A DNA stretch of 53,425 nucleotides from an uncultured Allomuricauda sp. (GTDB lineage: Bacteria > Bacteroidota > Bacteroidia > Flavobacteriales > Flavobacteriaceae): positions 1 to 53,425 of the forward strand of contig NZ_CAMYIC010000013.1 of assembly GCF_947258355.1 (NCBI RefSeq). The letters run 5' to 3'. Shown one piece after another: positions 7,950 to 17,820 of this stretch (position 1 is the stretch's first letter; every line of letters begins with the position of its first letter). The notes beneath the pieces were generated by a model, which saw only the letters and a program-made list of their open reading frames with translations, was not told where the DNA came from and made no database searches. A program made the translations under genes and the position numbers.

Positions 7950-9452
7950 ATGAAAAGAATTTCAACTTTCATAATGGTATTGGCATGCACATTTGCAAGT
8001 GCACAGACCATTGACGATGTCCTCCGCTATAGTACAGAAAATCTGCAGGGAACCGCAAGGTTTCAGGCTATGAGCGGGGCATTTGGGGCCTTGGGAGGTG
8101 ATTTGTCCGCCCTTAATATCAACCCTGCTGGTTCGGCAGTATTCAATTTTAGCGAGATAGGCTTCACTGGTTCCAACTATCATAGGAACAACGATGTATT
8201 ATACGGTAATAGTCTCAGAAACACCACCGACAATTCTTTAGAACTAAACCAGGTAGGTGGGGTGTTCGTTTTCAACTCATCCACCGATAGTCCCTGGAAA
8301 AAAATCGCATTGGCGTTCAATTACGATATGGTCAGAAATTTCGATGATGAGTTTGTTGCATCGGGCAACACCATTGTTGGGATAGACAATTACTTTCTAA
8401 ATTTTGCCCAAGGAGAGCCCTTGGGTCCCTTGCGTACCCAACAAGGTGAGTTTATCGAAGATGCCTATTTGGATATCGGTGCCAACTTAGGATACTCCGC
8501 ACAACAGGCATTTTTGGGTTTTCAATCGGGATTGATAGAGCCTGTTGAGGACACCGACCAAAACACCTCTTATTTTTCCAATGCGCAGTACGGAAACGTA
8601 AACCAAAGATATTTACAGAGCAATTCAGGGTACAATAGTAAATTCACCTTGAATTTTGCCAGTCAGTATAAAGAAGATCTATACTTGGGAGCATCTGTGA
8701 ATTTCCACAACATTTTATATGATAGGGTCACTTATTTTGATGAAGATGGTTATGATGCCGAATCCCCTATCCAATTCACCACCTTCGACAATTTATTGCA
8801 TACAGAAGGCTATGGTTTCTCCTTTAGTTTGGGGGCGATTGCCAAATTGAACCAATCCATTAGGGTGGGCGGTAGTTATCAATCACCAACATGGTACACT
8901 TTGACTGATGACACTTCCCAGCGCATAAATACAAATTTAGCCGTATCGGATATTGACTATATCAATTTCAATATCGTCAACCTTTATGATGAATACAGAA
9001 TAAAGACACCGGAAAAATACACGGGAAGCATTGCCTTGGTGTTTGGACAAGATGGGTTAATCAGTTTGGATTATTCTTACCAAGATATGTCCAAAGCAGA
9101 GCTTAGGCCTGCCTCCGATCCAAATTTTACCGCGGAAAACGATTTTATCGCAGGAGCCTTGGGCGCTGTAAACTCATATCGTTTAGGAGGTGAATACCGA
9201 ATAGAAGAAGTTAGTCTTAGGGCTGGTTACCGATTTGAAGAAAGTCCTTATGAGAACAGTGATTTTATTGGAGACCTGAATGGTTTTTCCGCCGGTATCG
9301 GTTACAATTTTGGAGCCAGTCGATTGGATCTGGCCTATAGCAGGACAGAGCAGGATGTAAATTCTTATTTCTTCGATGGCGGGATTGATAGCGCTGCTCT
9401 CATCAACAGAATAAACACCAACATTGCTTTGGGCTATACAATGAAATTTTAA
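7950..9452 (+). CDS. FadL/OmpP1-type outer membrane transport protein
   Basis: The 500-residue protein has a signal peptide cleaved after about residue 18 (ASA/Q), then DDVLRYSTENLQGTARFQAM and MSGAFGALGGDLSALNINPAG, the classic flavobacterial OmpP1/FadL/TodX opening in which the N-terminal hatch plugs a 14-strand barrel. The rest alternates aromatic strands and polar loops and ends in a phenylalanine (YTMKF), as outer membrane barrels do. The family takes up hydrophobic compounds; the substrate is not evident. It lies 37 bases after the W/G-rich lipoprotein and is closed by a shared terminator. Confidence 0.9.
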   Translation: MKRISTFIMVLACTFASAQTIDDVLRYSTENLQGTARFQAMSGAFGALGGDLSALNINPAGSAVFNFSEIGFTGSNYHRNNDVLYGNSLRNTTDNSLELNQVGGVFVFNSSTDSPWKKIALAFNYDMVRNFDDEFVASGNTIVGIDNYFLNFAQGEPLGPLRTQQGEFIEDAYLDIGANLGYSAQQAFLGFQSGLIEPVEDTDQNTSYFSNAQYGNVNQRYLQSNSGYNSKFTLNFASQYKEDLYLGASVNFHNILYDRVTYFDEDGYDAESPIQFTTFDNLLHTEGYGFSFSLGAIAKLNQSIRVGGSYQSPTWYTLTDDTSQRINTNLAVSDIDYINFNIVNLYDEYRIKTPEKYTGSIALVFGQDGLISLDYSYQDMSKAELRPASDPNFTAENDFIAGALGAVNSYRLGGEYRIEEVSLRAGYRFEESPYENSDFIGDLNGFSAGIGYNFGASRLDLAYSRTEQDVNSYFFDGGIDSAALINRINTNIALGYTMKF

Positions 9453-9476
9453 AAAGAGAAAAAGAAAATTGTAATT

Positions 9477-9504
9477 AAGGCTGGAAGAGATTCCGGCCTT
9501 TTTT
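9477..9504 (+). terminator. Terminator after the FadL-like gene, possibly bidirectional
   Basis: GGCTGGAA (9479-9486) pairs with TTCCGGCC (9491-9498) around GAGA, extended by AA/TT and followed by a T run. It lies between convergent genes that end at 9452 and 9506. Confidence 0.85.
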
Positions 9505-9505
9505 A

Positions 9506-10948
9506 TCATCGCACTAAAGAAAAGTGTCTCCGTACTTGTGTGGCCACCATAACGCCTTCATTATCTTGCTCATAATCCAAACGGAACCAATAATCGGAAG
9601 AAGGCATATCCCTTCCGTTGAAGGTACCGTCCCATCCAATATTCACATCAATTTGCTTCAAAAGTTTTCCATAGCGATCAAAAATGAAAACTACAGGATT
9701 AACTAACTCCTCCACCCCATAAACGTTCCAGTTATCGTGGACTCCGTCGCTATTTGGAGTAAAGAATTTTGGGTAACCTACCACTAAAAATTCAATGGGC
9801 TCTGTGGTACCACAACCATTTTTATCGTTTATTACAACAGTATTTGTACCAGGTGGCACATCATAGAACATTGGGTCGTCCTGAAACTCACCTCCATTGA
9901 TTGCATATTCATAGTTGCCATCCCCCACTGGAACAATCTCAATATTGTACGGATCTGTTTGATCACTGTTCACCAGATCATCTATAACTCGCACCTCATC
10001 CAACTCAGGGGTTCCATAAAACGTGATCAATATATCATCAGGTACAGTAGTCCCAAATGTCGACTCTATGGTCACCCGGTAACGTCCAGAATTTGGACTG
10101 GAAACCGTTAACTCGGTTTGCCCTGCCCCTGTGGCCAAAACCGTTTCGTAAGTACCATCGTCGTCCGCGTCCAATTCCCATGTAATATTTGCAATACTAG
10201 GGCCTACAGGAGAGTTCAATGCACTCAAGATAATATCTGGATCTCCCTCACAAGCAACAATATCAAATCCTAAAAACTGATCACGAAGTGTACAGTCCAA
10301 AGCATTGTCCTGATCTTCATCCACGGAAGTACCGGTGAAGGTCAGAATAAAGTCTTCCGGCTCATCGTCAAAATTGGTATTGTAGTTGTTGATGTACAAA
10401 TAGTATACTTCTCCCGCCGTAACATTCAACCACTCATCGTAGGTGTTTTGACTACCTTTAACGAAAGGAGCTCCTTCCCTACCATCAACCGGATTTACCC
10501 CTATTCCGGTAAAATTGGTCTCATTGTATTCGTAATTACAACGAATGGGCTGTGCGCTACCATCCCCAATAATGGTGCAAAAGTTTTCATTGGAAGTTTC
10601 ATCAAAAGGGCCATATAATGCAAAGTCCCACTCGGCCGTAACCGGGCTACCAGGATTTACGGGCAATGCCTCGATATCAAAACCAATTTGGCCATCGGTA
10701 CCCGCCCTAAATACGAACCAGCCCGTATTGTTCTCTATATTTGCCGAGCTCACACTGCCTTTTTCCAAACATCCGGTCTGTGTAATAACTTCAGGGTCAA
10801 AATCATCGATATCGCCACCACCATCGGTAGTGCCCAAAATAGGTGCATCGGCACAAACAGGTATTGCTGTTCTACAGTCCGGGGAGTTTTGCGCGCTTAT
10901 CGCTTGGAATAGAAAAAAACAACAGACAGCGCTTAATAGAGCTCTCAT
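9506..10948 (-). CDS. T9SS type B cargo protein (gliding motility-associated C-terminal domain)
   Basis: The 480-residue secreted protein has a signal peptide to about residue 19 (AISA/Q), an N-terminal domain starting DCRTAIPVCADAPILG with a WDFALYGP segment, a middle Ig-like region, and a C-terminal block of about 85 residues with FFTPNSDGVHDNWNV, FDRYGKLLKQI, GWDGTFNGRDMPSSDYWFRL and a final HFSLVR. The last block is the type B sorting domain that directs export through the type IX system and attachment or release at the surface. It is a paralog of the next gene upstream (11066-12868). Its ligand is unknown; adhesion or matrix functions are common among such proteins. Confidence 0.9.
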   Translation of the reverse strand: MRALLSAVCCFFLFQAISAQNSPDCRTAIPVCADAPILGTTDGGGDIDDFDPEVITQTGCLEKGSVSSANIENNTGWFVFRAGTDGQIGFDIEALPVNPGSPVTAEWDFALYGPFDETSNENFCTIIGDGSAQPIRCNYEYNETNFTGIGVNPVDGREGAPFVKGSQNTYDEWLNVTAGEVYYLYINNYNTNFDDEPEDFILTFTGTSVDEDQDNALDCTLRDQFLGFDIVACEGDPDIILSALNSPVGPSIANITWELDADDDGTYETVLATGAGQTELTVSSPNSGRYRVTIESTFGTTVPDDILITFYGTPELDEVRVIDDLVNSDQTDPYNIEIVPVGDGNYEYAINGGEFQDDPMFYDVPPGTNTVVINDKNGCGTTEPIEFLVVGYPKFFTPNSDGVHDNWNVYGVEELVNPVVFIFDRYGKLLKQIDVNIGWDGTFNGRDMPSSDYWFRLDYEQDNEGVMVATQVRRHFSLVR

Positions 10949-11065
10949 AGAATCGTGGGGCTAAAGGTTATTCTATTTATAACCTGTATAACTGCTTAAT
11001 TCACAGTTTTAGTATGTTTTTATCCGAGAAATTTGCAGTTAATCGATAAACGGAACATTTCCTTC

Positions 11066-12868
11066 TTACCGCCTTAGAGAAAAATGGCTTTGTAGATACT
11101 TTGCATAAGTCCGGTTCCCATCTTCATCCAAATAAGACAATTTAAACCAATAATCGGTTGAAGGCAGTGGCTTGCCCTTAAAACTTCCGTCCCACCCAGG
11201 GTCGAACTCCGTCATTTGTTTAATGAGCTTTCCATAACGGTCATAAATGGTTACAATCGGAGAATTTAATGTGGATAGTCCTTCTATCTGCCATGTTTCG
11301 TTCAAAACATCGCCGTTTGGTGAAAAAATGGCCAAAAAGCCGACAACTACTATTTCCTCCTCGACCTCTCCACACCCATAGAGATCTCTCATGCTTACCG
11401 TATGTACTCCGGGGGCAACACCTTCAAAAACATTACTGTTTTGAAAATCACCTCCATCTATACTAAATTCATACTCCCCATATACTTCCGTATTTAAAGT
11501 AACCGTATTGTTCACATTCATGTCCTCTATATCTATACTGGAAATCACTGGGACATTGGATATATCAACAGACACTGTTCTTGAGGCCTCACAACTAATT
11601 CCATTGGATTGGTTGGTAACGGTCAAGGTGTATTCACCTGCTTCCGAAACCATAATGGAAGATGTTTGCTCTCCGGTACTCCATTGATAGGTATAATTGG
11701 GATTGGGCTGTGTTTCCCCAATTTCTATACTTCCAACAGCTTCGCAGATCACCGCTTGCTCATCAAAAGTTAATATTGGAGTTTCAATGGTGTTTAAAAC
11801 AAAGTTTTGCGATGCATCATAACAATCGGGGTTTGCCAAGGAAGTGGTCCTTACATAAATAACTTCTGAGCCCGCAGCAGGAAAATGGTTTTTTTCCAAA
11901 GGATTCAATCCTGTTTGGGCATCCATTTGTGTACTATGATAACTGACCATAATATCATCTGGGCTCATACCCCCTAGAGCTTCAGAATTCTTACTGTTCA
12001 AATCGAAAGCCATGCCAGCTTCATAACAATATGTTTCATCAGTAATCGAACCAGTGACGGGGACTTCATTAAAACCTACTTGCACATCACTGACCATATT
12101 TTCTGAAGATGTGATGACCACAACACGGTATTGCCCAGAGTTTTGAACATTGTGTGTTGCCCCATTGGCTCCTACAATCAATTGATAACCACTTCCCAAA
12201 TCCCTATACCATTCATAACCAAGTGCGCCTGATGTAGTAGCATCCAAAACCACATTGTCCCCCTCGCAAGCTGCAATGGGTGGCCCCAACAAATTACTTA
12301 CAATGGAACAATCCAATGCGTTATTGGGATAATCCACCCAAATATTTCCGGTAAACTGAATGGAAAATCCAGAATTTACATTGCTAAAGTTATTAATGAA
12401 CAGGTAGTAATCCTCCCCAGCCTCCACCTGAAGCCAGTCCTCGTAATGTACCGAATCCTCATCACCCGTAGGGTCTTGCCCTACTCCAATAAAACTGGTA
12501 TTCTCACTATTATCAAAAAAGTTGCAACGAACAGGTTCTCCCAAATTATTGCAATCCGTAGCTCGGTAAAGTGCAAAATCCCAGTCCTCGTTGCTGTTGT
12601 GCCCAATATTGAAACCCAATTGCCCAGCCTGGGCAGTCCTAAAACGATACCAAGCAGAATTGGATTCGATAGTGCCCGTAACCGTCTGCTCTAAACATCC
12701 ACTAGCCGTTGCACCATTAAAATCGTCGGAACCAAAACCATTGGTTCCACCATTAATGGGGGTATTGCTGCAAATGGGGACAGCATCCACACAATCTTGA
12801 ACAACCTGCGCTTGCGCATGCTGCCAAAACAATAGTATTAGTAAGGCCTTTGCTAGGGTTTTAAACAT
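11066..12868 (-). CDS. T9SS type B cargo protein, longer paralog
   Basis: This 600-residue protein has a signal peptide (AQA/Q near 20), an N-terminal domain with DCVDAVPICSNTPINGG, WYRFRT and NEDWDFALYRATDC that aligns with its downstream neighbour, then extra Ig/PKD-like segments (about 200-500), and the same C-terminal sorting domain (FSPNGDVLNETWQI, YDRYGKLIKQM, GWDGSFKGKPLPSTDYWFKL, ending HFSLRR). The two genes are tandem, 117 bases apart, so they arose by duplication followed by gain or loss of the middle domains. Secretion by the T9SS is inferred from the C-terminal domain; the secretion genes are not in the window. Confidence 0.9.
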   Translation of the reverse strand: MFKTLAKALLILLFWQHAQAQVVQDCVDAVPICSNTPINGGTNGFGSDDFNGATASGCLEQTVTGTIESNSAWYRFRTAQAGQLGFNIGHNSNEDWDFALYRATDCNNLGEPVRCNFFDNSENTSFIGVGQDPTGDEDSVHYEDWLQVEAGEDYYLFINNFSNVNSGFSIQFTGNIWVDYPNNALDCSIVSNLLGPPIAACEGDNVVLDATTSGALGYEWYRDLGSGYQLIVGANGATHNVQNSGQYRVVVITSSENMVSDVQVGFNEVPVTGSITDETYCYEAGMAFDLNSKNSEALGGMSPDDIMVSYHSTQMDAQTGLNPLEKNHFPAAGSEVIYVRTTSLANPDCYDASQNFVLNTIETPILTFDEQAVICEAVGSIEIGETQPNPNYTYQWSTGEQTSSIMVSEAGEYTLTVTNQSNGISCEASRTVSVDISNVPVISSIDIEDMNVNNTVTLNTEVYGEYEFSIDGGDFQNSNVFEGVAPGVHTVSMRDLYGCGEVEEEIVVVGFLAIFSPNGDVLNETWQIEGLSTLNSPIVTIYDRYGKLIKQMTEFDPGWDGSFKGKPLPSTDYWFKLSYLDEDGNRTYAKYLQSHFSLRR

Positions 12869-12974
12869 AAAAGACTGTAGGTTTGGGCATTATAAAAGTA
12901 CCATGGTATTTGCCTTAACAATAATTTATGTTGTCAAACCCCCGATAGCAGATGTTAAATCGGTCATTAATGTA

Positions 12975-12982
12975 TATCTTTG
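12975..12982 (+). promoter_or_regulatory. -7 box for folE-cysS
   Basis: TATCTTTG is an exact TAnnTTTG match 19 bases before the folE ATG, within the 133-base gap divergent from the T9SS cargo gene. The -33 region holds no clear TTG at standard spacing. Confidence 0.5.
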
Positions 12983-13001
12983 CTCCTCTTAAGCAGTAGC
13001 T

Positions 13002-13682
13002 ATGAAACTAGAGCAGGCATTGGAAGAACAATATGAAGAAAGAGGGAACGACCACGTTGGTTCCTCGACGGACACCCCAATGAGAGACGATGCTTTTGTA
13101 TTGAGCGATGAAGAAAAAATCGAAAGAATACAAAAAAGCGTAAGGGAGATTATGCTTACCCTTGGTCTTGATTTGGATGATGATAGTTTAAAAGGAACGC
13201 CAAAACGAGTGGCCAAAATGTACGTGCAAGAAATCTTTGGAGGGTTGCACCCAGAGAGAAAGCCAAAATCATCAACTTTCGACAACAAGTACAAGTACGG
13301 TGAAATGTTGGTGGAAAAGAACATTGTGGTCTACTCCACTTGCGAGCACCACTTGTTACCTATCGTTGGACGTGCGCACATAGCCTATATCTCCAACGGA
13401 ACAGTAGTTGGTCTTTCCAAGATGAACCGTGTCGTGGATTATTTTGCAAAGCGCCCACAAGTTCAGGAACGCATGAACATCCAAATTGTGAAAGAACTTC
13501 AAAAAGTATTGGGAACAGAAGACGTTGCTTGCGTTATCGATGCCAAACACCTTTGTGTGAACTCCAGAGGCATACGTGACATCGATAGTAGCACGGTAAC
13601 CGCCGAATACGGTGGGAAGTTCAAGGAAGAAGCCACACGAAGAGAATTCTTGGACTACATCAATCTGGATACCGAATTTTAA
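13002..13682 (+). CDS. folE: GTP cyclohydrolase I
   Basis: FolE converts GTP to 7,8-dihydroneopterin triphosphate, the first step of folate and pterin synthesis. The 226-residue protein has the zinc and catalytic motif STCEHHLLP, GRAHIAYI, the VVGLSKMNRVVDYFAKRPQVQER segment split across its substrate pocket, and the second zinc cysteine in CVIDAKHLCV. The first 45 residues are a variable acidic extension. The ATG follows a good -7 box by 19 bases, and cysS begins 15 bases after the stop, so the two form an operon. Confidence 0.97.
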   Translation: MKLEQALEEQYEERGNDHVGSSTDTPMRDDAFVLSDEEKIERIQKSVREIMLTLGLDLDDDSLKGTPKRVAKMYVQEIFGGLHPERKPKSSTFDNKYKYGEMLVEKNIVVYSTCEHHLLPIVGRAHIAYISNGTVVGLSKMNRVVDYFAKRPQVQERMNIQIVKELQKVLGTEDVACVIDAKHLCVNSRGIRDIDSSTVTAEYGGKFKEEATRREFLDYINLDTEF

Positions 13683-13697
13683 ACACCGGCCGTTTAA

Positions 13698-15179
13698 ATG
13701 CAATTGTACAAAGACCAAACCTTACGAATCCATAATTCGCTTACTGGAAAAAAAGACATATTCAAACCTATAAACGAGGGTCATGTGGGCATGTACGTCT
13801 GCGGACCTACCGTTTACAGTAATGTTCACTTGGGCAATTGCCGTACGTTCATGTCTTTTGATATGATTTTCAGGTACTTCAAACATTTGGGGTACAAGGT
13901 TCGCTACGTCAGAAACATTACAGATGCCGGACACTTGGAAAACGATGCGGATGAAGGCGAGGACAAAATTGCAAAAAAGGCCAAACTGGAGCAGATTGAG
14001 CCGATGGAGGTGGTACAACGCTATACGGTTGACTTCCACAATACCCTGCAACTATTCAATTTGTTGCCCCCCAGTATAGAACCTACAGCCACCGGCCATA
14101 TTATTGAGCAGATAGAAATTATCAAGGAAATTCTCGAAAAAGGATTGGCCTACGAAGCCAATGGTTCCGTTTATTTTGACGTGGTCAAGTTCAACGAAAA
14201 TTACGATTATGGGAAGTTGAGTGGTAGAAAGTTGGAGGATATGATTACCCATACCCGCGAACTTACCGCTCAGGATGATAAAAGAAACGCACAGGATTTT
14301 GCCCTTTGGAAAAAAGCAGAACCCCAACACATCATGCGATGGCCATCACCATGGGGAGACGGTTTCCCTGGATGGCACTTGGAATGCACAGCGATGAGTA
14401 CCAAGTATTTGGGTGAAACTTTTGACATTCATGGAGGCGGAATGGATCTTAAATTCCCTCACCACGAATGTGAGATAGCCCAAGCCGAGGCCAGTACGGG
14501 AAAATCGCCTGTAAACTACTGGATGCATGCCAATATGTTGACCCTGAACGGTAGAAAAATGTCCAAATCCACGGACAACAACATTTATCCTTCCGAGATT
14601 TTTAGCGGCGACAATAACATTTTAAGCAAGCCCTACACCCCTGCAGTAGTTCGCTTTTTCATGATGCAGGCCCATTACACCAGCATCTTGGACCTTAGTG
14701 ACGAAGCCCTGCAAGCCTCCGAAAAAGGGTATAATCGTTTGATGGATGCCCTTGATAGCATCGACACATTAAAAACAGGTGATACGTCAGATTTTGATGT
14801 GGCCACTTGGAAGCAAAAATGCTACGATGCCATGAACGACGACTTCAACACGCCCATTCTGATTGCGCAGTTGTTCGAGGCCGTAAAGCACATCAACCTG
14901 ATTAAAGAGGACAAAGAAACCATTTCCAAAGAAGACAAAGATATCTTGGCAAATTCGCTAAAGGCTTTTGTATATGATGTGCTTGGTATCGAAAATCAAT
15001 CCATGACCAAGGATGATTCCAATACGCTCAATGGTGTTATGGAATTATTGATCGATATTAGAAATGAAGCCCGTGCCAAAAAGGACTTTGCCACTTCTGA
15101 CAAAATCAGGAATCAGTTGGTTGAACTGGGTATTCAAATCAAAGATGGTAAGGACGGAACTACTTTCAGCGTAAATTAA
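13698..15179 (+). CDS. cysS: Cysteine--tRNA ligase
   Basis: This class I synthetase charges tRNA-Cys. The 493-residue protein shows the N-terminal [13 protein letters not shown] (HIGH motif as HLGN, with the zinc-binding Cys), the zinc ligands in [10 protein letters not shown] and HHECE, and KMSKS in [10 protein letters not shown]. The C-terminal helical DALR/anticodon domain follows. The gene starts 15 bases after folE. Its stop codon overlaps the stop of the convergent AraC gene: the last bases of both genes share TTAA at 15176-15179, so there is no room for a terminator. Confidence 0.97.
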   Translation: MQLYKDQTLRIHNSLTGKKDIFKPINEGHVGMYVCGPTVYSNVHLGNCRTFMSFDMIFRYFKHLGYKVRYVRNITDAGHLENDADEGEDKIAKKAKLEQIEPMEVVQRYTVDFHNTLQLFNLLPPSIEPTATGHIIEQIEIIKEILEKGLAYEANGSVYFDVVKFNENYDYGKLSGRKLEDMITHTRELTAQDDKRNAQDFALWKKAEPQHIMRWPSPWGDGFPGWHLECTAMSTKYLGETFDIHGGGMDLKFPHHECEIAQAEASTGKSPVNYWMHANMLTLNGRKMSKSTDNNIYPSEIFSGDNNILSKPYTPAVVRFFMMQAHYTSILDLSDEALQASEKGYNRLMDALDSIDTLKTGDTSDFDVATWKQKCYDAMNDDFNTPILIAQLFEAVKHINLIKEDKETISKEDKDILANSLKAFVYDVLGIENQSMTKDDSNTLNGVMELLIDIRNEARAKKDFATSDKIRNQLVELGIQIKDGKDGTTFSVN

Positions 15180-16084
15180 TGCTTGATAAATTTTGATTGG
15201 TACTCCCCTGGCGAAACGTGTATTTTTCGCTTGAACAAACGGTTGAAATACGAACGGTTTTCAAACCCACATTCCAAATAAATCTCCTTTATTTTCCTAT
15301 CGGGATCTTTTAAGAGATTGATGGCCATTTTTATACGCTCGCTGTTGATGTAGTCAATTGGGGTTACTCCTAATTCTTCTTTAAAAGTCTTATGGAAATG
15401 CGATTCGCTCATACAGGCTTTCTTGCTCAGATCACTTACGGACAAAGGTTCGTGCAAGTGCTGGGAAATATATTCGATTACATAGGCCAACCTATTGTTT
15501 GAACTCAACTTGGATGCGTTCTGAGAATATCTTTCCCGCGTATTGCCCTGTAAAATTCGAATAATCAATTCCTGAAGCATGTTATCCACAAAATAGTCTT
15601 TAGACGGATGGTTCTCCGTGAACAAATACAATAATCGCTGAATAATGCCATAAATACTGGCATCGTTGGTAAAGTGGTAGTTGTAATCCATCAGAGCCCA
15701 TTCCGTCCCATCGTGTTTGGGCATCACTTCATTCATCAAATTGATGACCTTATTGATTTTTTCATCGGAAATGGCCATGGCCAAGCAACGTGTCGGATTC
15801 TCTTCGTTCGCTTCTGGAAAATCAATGCACATAACTTCATTGGAGGGAAGAATCAAGGACTCACCCGGCAGGAAATTAAATGACTTCTTGTCCCTGAGAT
15901 GCATTACCTTTTTTCCTATCAGCATAGAGGCGAGCAAGGGTTGATCAAACTGAAGGAGTACTTTTTCTGCTTGCAGATGCGTCTCAAAAACATGCATTGA
16001 AGCATTGTTCAACGTATACGAAGTTTGGTTCTCGACCAAATGTTCAAGCTTTCTTTCTTCAAAAAATTTATCTGGCAACTGCAT
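15176..16084 (-). CDS. AraC-family transcriptional regulator of the aldehyde dehydrogenase operon
   Basis: The 302-residue protein has an N-terminal sensing domain of the AraC_N type (about 1-190) and a C-terminal pair of helix-turn-helix motifs (about 205-300) with [20 protein letters not shown] and [19 protein letters not shown], the standard AraC signature. It is divergent from the aldehyde dehydrogenase gene, 211 bases apart, and such regulators commonly control an adjacent aldehyde dehydrogenase-DUF779 pair. The inducer is not evident; an alcohol or aldehyde is likely. Its end overlaps that of cysS. Confidence 0.92.
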   Translation of the reverse strand: MQLPDKFFEERKLEHLVENQTSYTLNNASMHVFETHLQAEKVLLQFDQPLLASMLIGKKVMHLRDKKSFNFLPGESLILPSNEVMCIDFPEANEENPTRCLAMAISDEKINKVINLMNEVMPKHDGTEWALMDYNYHFTNDASIYGIIQRLLYLFTENHPSKDYFVDNMLQELIIRILQGNTRERYSQNASKLSSNNRLAYVIEYISQHLHEPLSVSDLSKKACMSESHFHKTFKEELGVTPIDYINSERIKMAINLLKDPDRKIKEIYLECGFENRSYFNRLFKRKIHVSPGEYQSKFIKH

Positions 16085-16244
16085 ATAAAATATCTACTCC
16101 TTAATATATTGTACAAATACTTACTAAATATAAAAAATATGATGTGATGTTTTGTTAAAAATACAAAAACAAAGAGGATTGGTCATGTCATTAATAGAAT
16201 ACGTCAGATGTACGGTGTTCAAAATCAATACTTTTAAAATCAGC

Positions 16245-16259
16245 CACTTGTACAAAGTG
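16245..16259 (+). promoter_or_regulatory. Inverted repeat in the AraC/aldehyde dehydrogenase intergenic region
   Basis: CACTT (16245-16249) and AAGTG (16255-16259) form a five-base inverted repeat around GTACA, 37 bases before the dehydrogenase ATG. It could be a regulator or RNA polymerase contact site. The arms are short, and AraC proteins usually bind direct repeats, so this is weak. Confidence 0.25.
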
Positions 16260-16295
16260 TGAACGAACATAAAAATTAACGTAAACAAAAGTATT

Positions 16296-17819
16296 ATGAG
16301 CAATGTACAAACTACGGAACGTAGTGTTTTGGAAAAACCTAAGTTCAAAGATCAGTATGAAAATTACATCGGCGGAAAATGGACCCCACCGACCAAAGGA
16401 GAATATTTTGATAATATTTCACCGGTTGATGGAAATGCATTCACAAAAATTGCGCGATCTACGGCCGAAGATGTAGACAAGGCCATCGATGCAGCGTGGG
16501 CGGCAGCACCAGAGTGGAACAATTCCTCCGCAACCTACCGTAGCAACTTATTATTAAAGATTGCCGATGTGATGGAGAACAACCTCGAAGCTTTGGCCCG
16601 TGCCGAAACTTGGGACAACGGTAAAGCCTTGCGCGAGACACGTGCTGCGGATATGCCGTTGGCCATTGACCACTTCAGATATTTCGCAGGAGTAATTCGC
16701 GCAGAAGAAGGTTCCGTAAGCGAATTGGATAGTAACACCGTTTCCATGAACGTAATGGAGCCACTGGGTGTGGTTGGGCAAATAATTCCATGGAACTTCC
16801 CTATCCTAATGGCCGCTTGGAAATTGGCCCCTGCATTGGCCGCCGGGAACTGTGTAGTACTTAAGCCTGCAGAGCAAACACCCGTAGGAATCTTGATTTT
16901 GATGGAACTCATCGAGGATATCCTTCCAGCAGGTGTACTCAATATTGTTAACGGCTTCGGCTTGGAAGCAGGAAAGCCATTGGCTTCCAGTCCACGTATT
17001 AAAAAAATTGCCTTTACGGGAGAGACCACTACAGGACAATTGATCATGCAATATGCTTCCAAGAACATCATCCCCGTAACCTTGGAATTGGGTGGTAAAT
17101 CCCCGAACGTTTTCTTTGAAAGCATTATGGATGCAGATGATGAGTTCTTCGACAAATGTTTGGAAGGTGCTGTAATGTTTGCTTTGAACCAAGGGGAGGT
17201 CTGTACTTGCCCATCCAGAATATTGGTGCAGGAAAGTATTTATGACAAATTCATTGAGCGTGTTGTGGAGCGTACCAAAGCCATTAAACTTGGCCACCCT
17301 TTAGATCCTACCACCATGATGGGCGCACAAGCATCGAATGATCAGTTCGAAAAAATCATGAACTACATCCAAATTGGCAAAGAAGAAGGATGTGAAGTAC
17401 TTGCAGGAGGCGAAGCTGCCTTTAACGAAGGTCTGGAAGGTGGGTATTACATTCAACCTACCATTTTGAAAGGAAACAACAAAATGCGCGTGTTCCAAGA
17501 AGAAATTTTTGGTCCCGTGGTCTGTGTCACTACTTTTAAAGATGAAGCAGAAGCACTGGAAATAGCCAACGACACCCTTTATGGATTGGGCGCGGGAGTT
17601 TGGACACGCGATATGCACCAAGCCTATAAAATCTCCAGACAGATACAAGCTGGCAGGGTTTGGGTGAATTGCTATCACAACTATCCGGCCCATGCACCGT
17701 TTGGAGGATACAAAAAGTCAGGAATCGGAAGGGAAAACCACAAAATGATGCTCAGCCATTACACCCAGACCAAGAACATGCTGATTTCTTACGATAAGAA
17801 CAAATTGGGCTTTTTCTAG
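16296..17819 (+). CDS. NAD-dependent aldehyde dehydrogenase (acetaldehyde dehydrogenase AcoD/ExaC type)
   Basis: The enzyme oxidises aldehydes to acids with NAD. The 507-residue protein carries PWNFP (165-169), the NAD-site [10 protein letters not shown], the general-base motif LELGGK (Glu264) and the nucleophile in GEVCTC (Cys303), with the second Cys characteristic of the AcoD/ExaC acetaldehyde group. It ends [14 protein letters not shown], as these enzymes do. A DUF779 gene follows after one base and a divergent AraC gene precedes it, the usual arrangement of inducible acetaldehyde or alcohol oxidation operons. Substrate is inferred from family membership. Confidence 0.93.
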   Translation: MSNVQTTERSVLEKPKFKDQYENYIGGKWTPPTKGEYFDNISPVDGNAFTKIARSTAEDVDKAIDAAWAAAPEWNNSSATYRSNLLLKIADVMENNLEALARAETWDNGKALRETRAADMPLAIDHFRYFAGVIRAEEGSVSELDSNTVSMNVMEPLGVVGQIIPWNFPILMAAWKLAPALAAGNCVVLKPAEQTPVGILILMELIEDILPAGVLNIVNGFGLEAGKPLASSPRIKKIAFTGETTTGQLIMQYASKNIIPVTLELGGKSPNVFFESIMDADDEFFDKCLEGAVMFALNQGEVCTCPSRILVQESIYDKFIERVVERTKAIKLGHPLDPTTMMGAQASNDQFEKIMNYIQIGKEEGCEVLAGGEAAFNEGLEGGYYIQPTILKGNNKMRVFQEEIFGPVVCVTTFKDEAEALEIANDTLYGLGAGVWTRDMHQAYKISRQIQAGRVWVNCYHNYPAHAPFGGYKKSGIGRENHKMMLSHYTQTKNMLISYDKNKLGFF

Positions 17820-17820
17820 G

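Noticed and set aside
16124..16348. Minus-strand frame of 74 codons across the aldehyde dehydrogenase promoter
   Set aside because: It starts inside the dehydrogenase gene and covers the divergent promoter region; no family resemblance.
16535..17155. Minus-strand frame of 206 codons inside the aldehyde dehydrogenase gene
   Set aside because: Antisense shadow of a well-conserved enzyme; no domain, and the third-position composition follows the sense gene.
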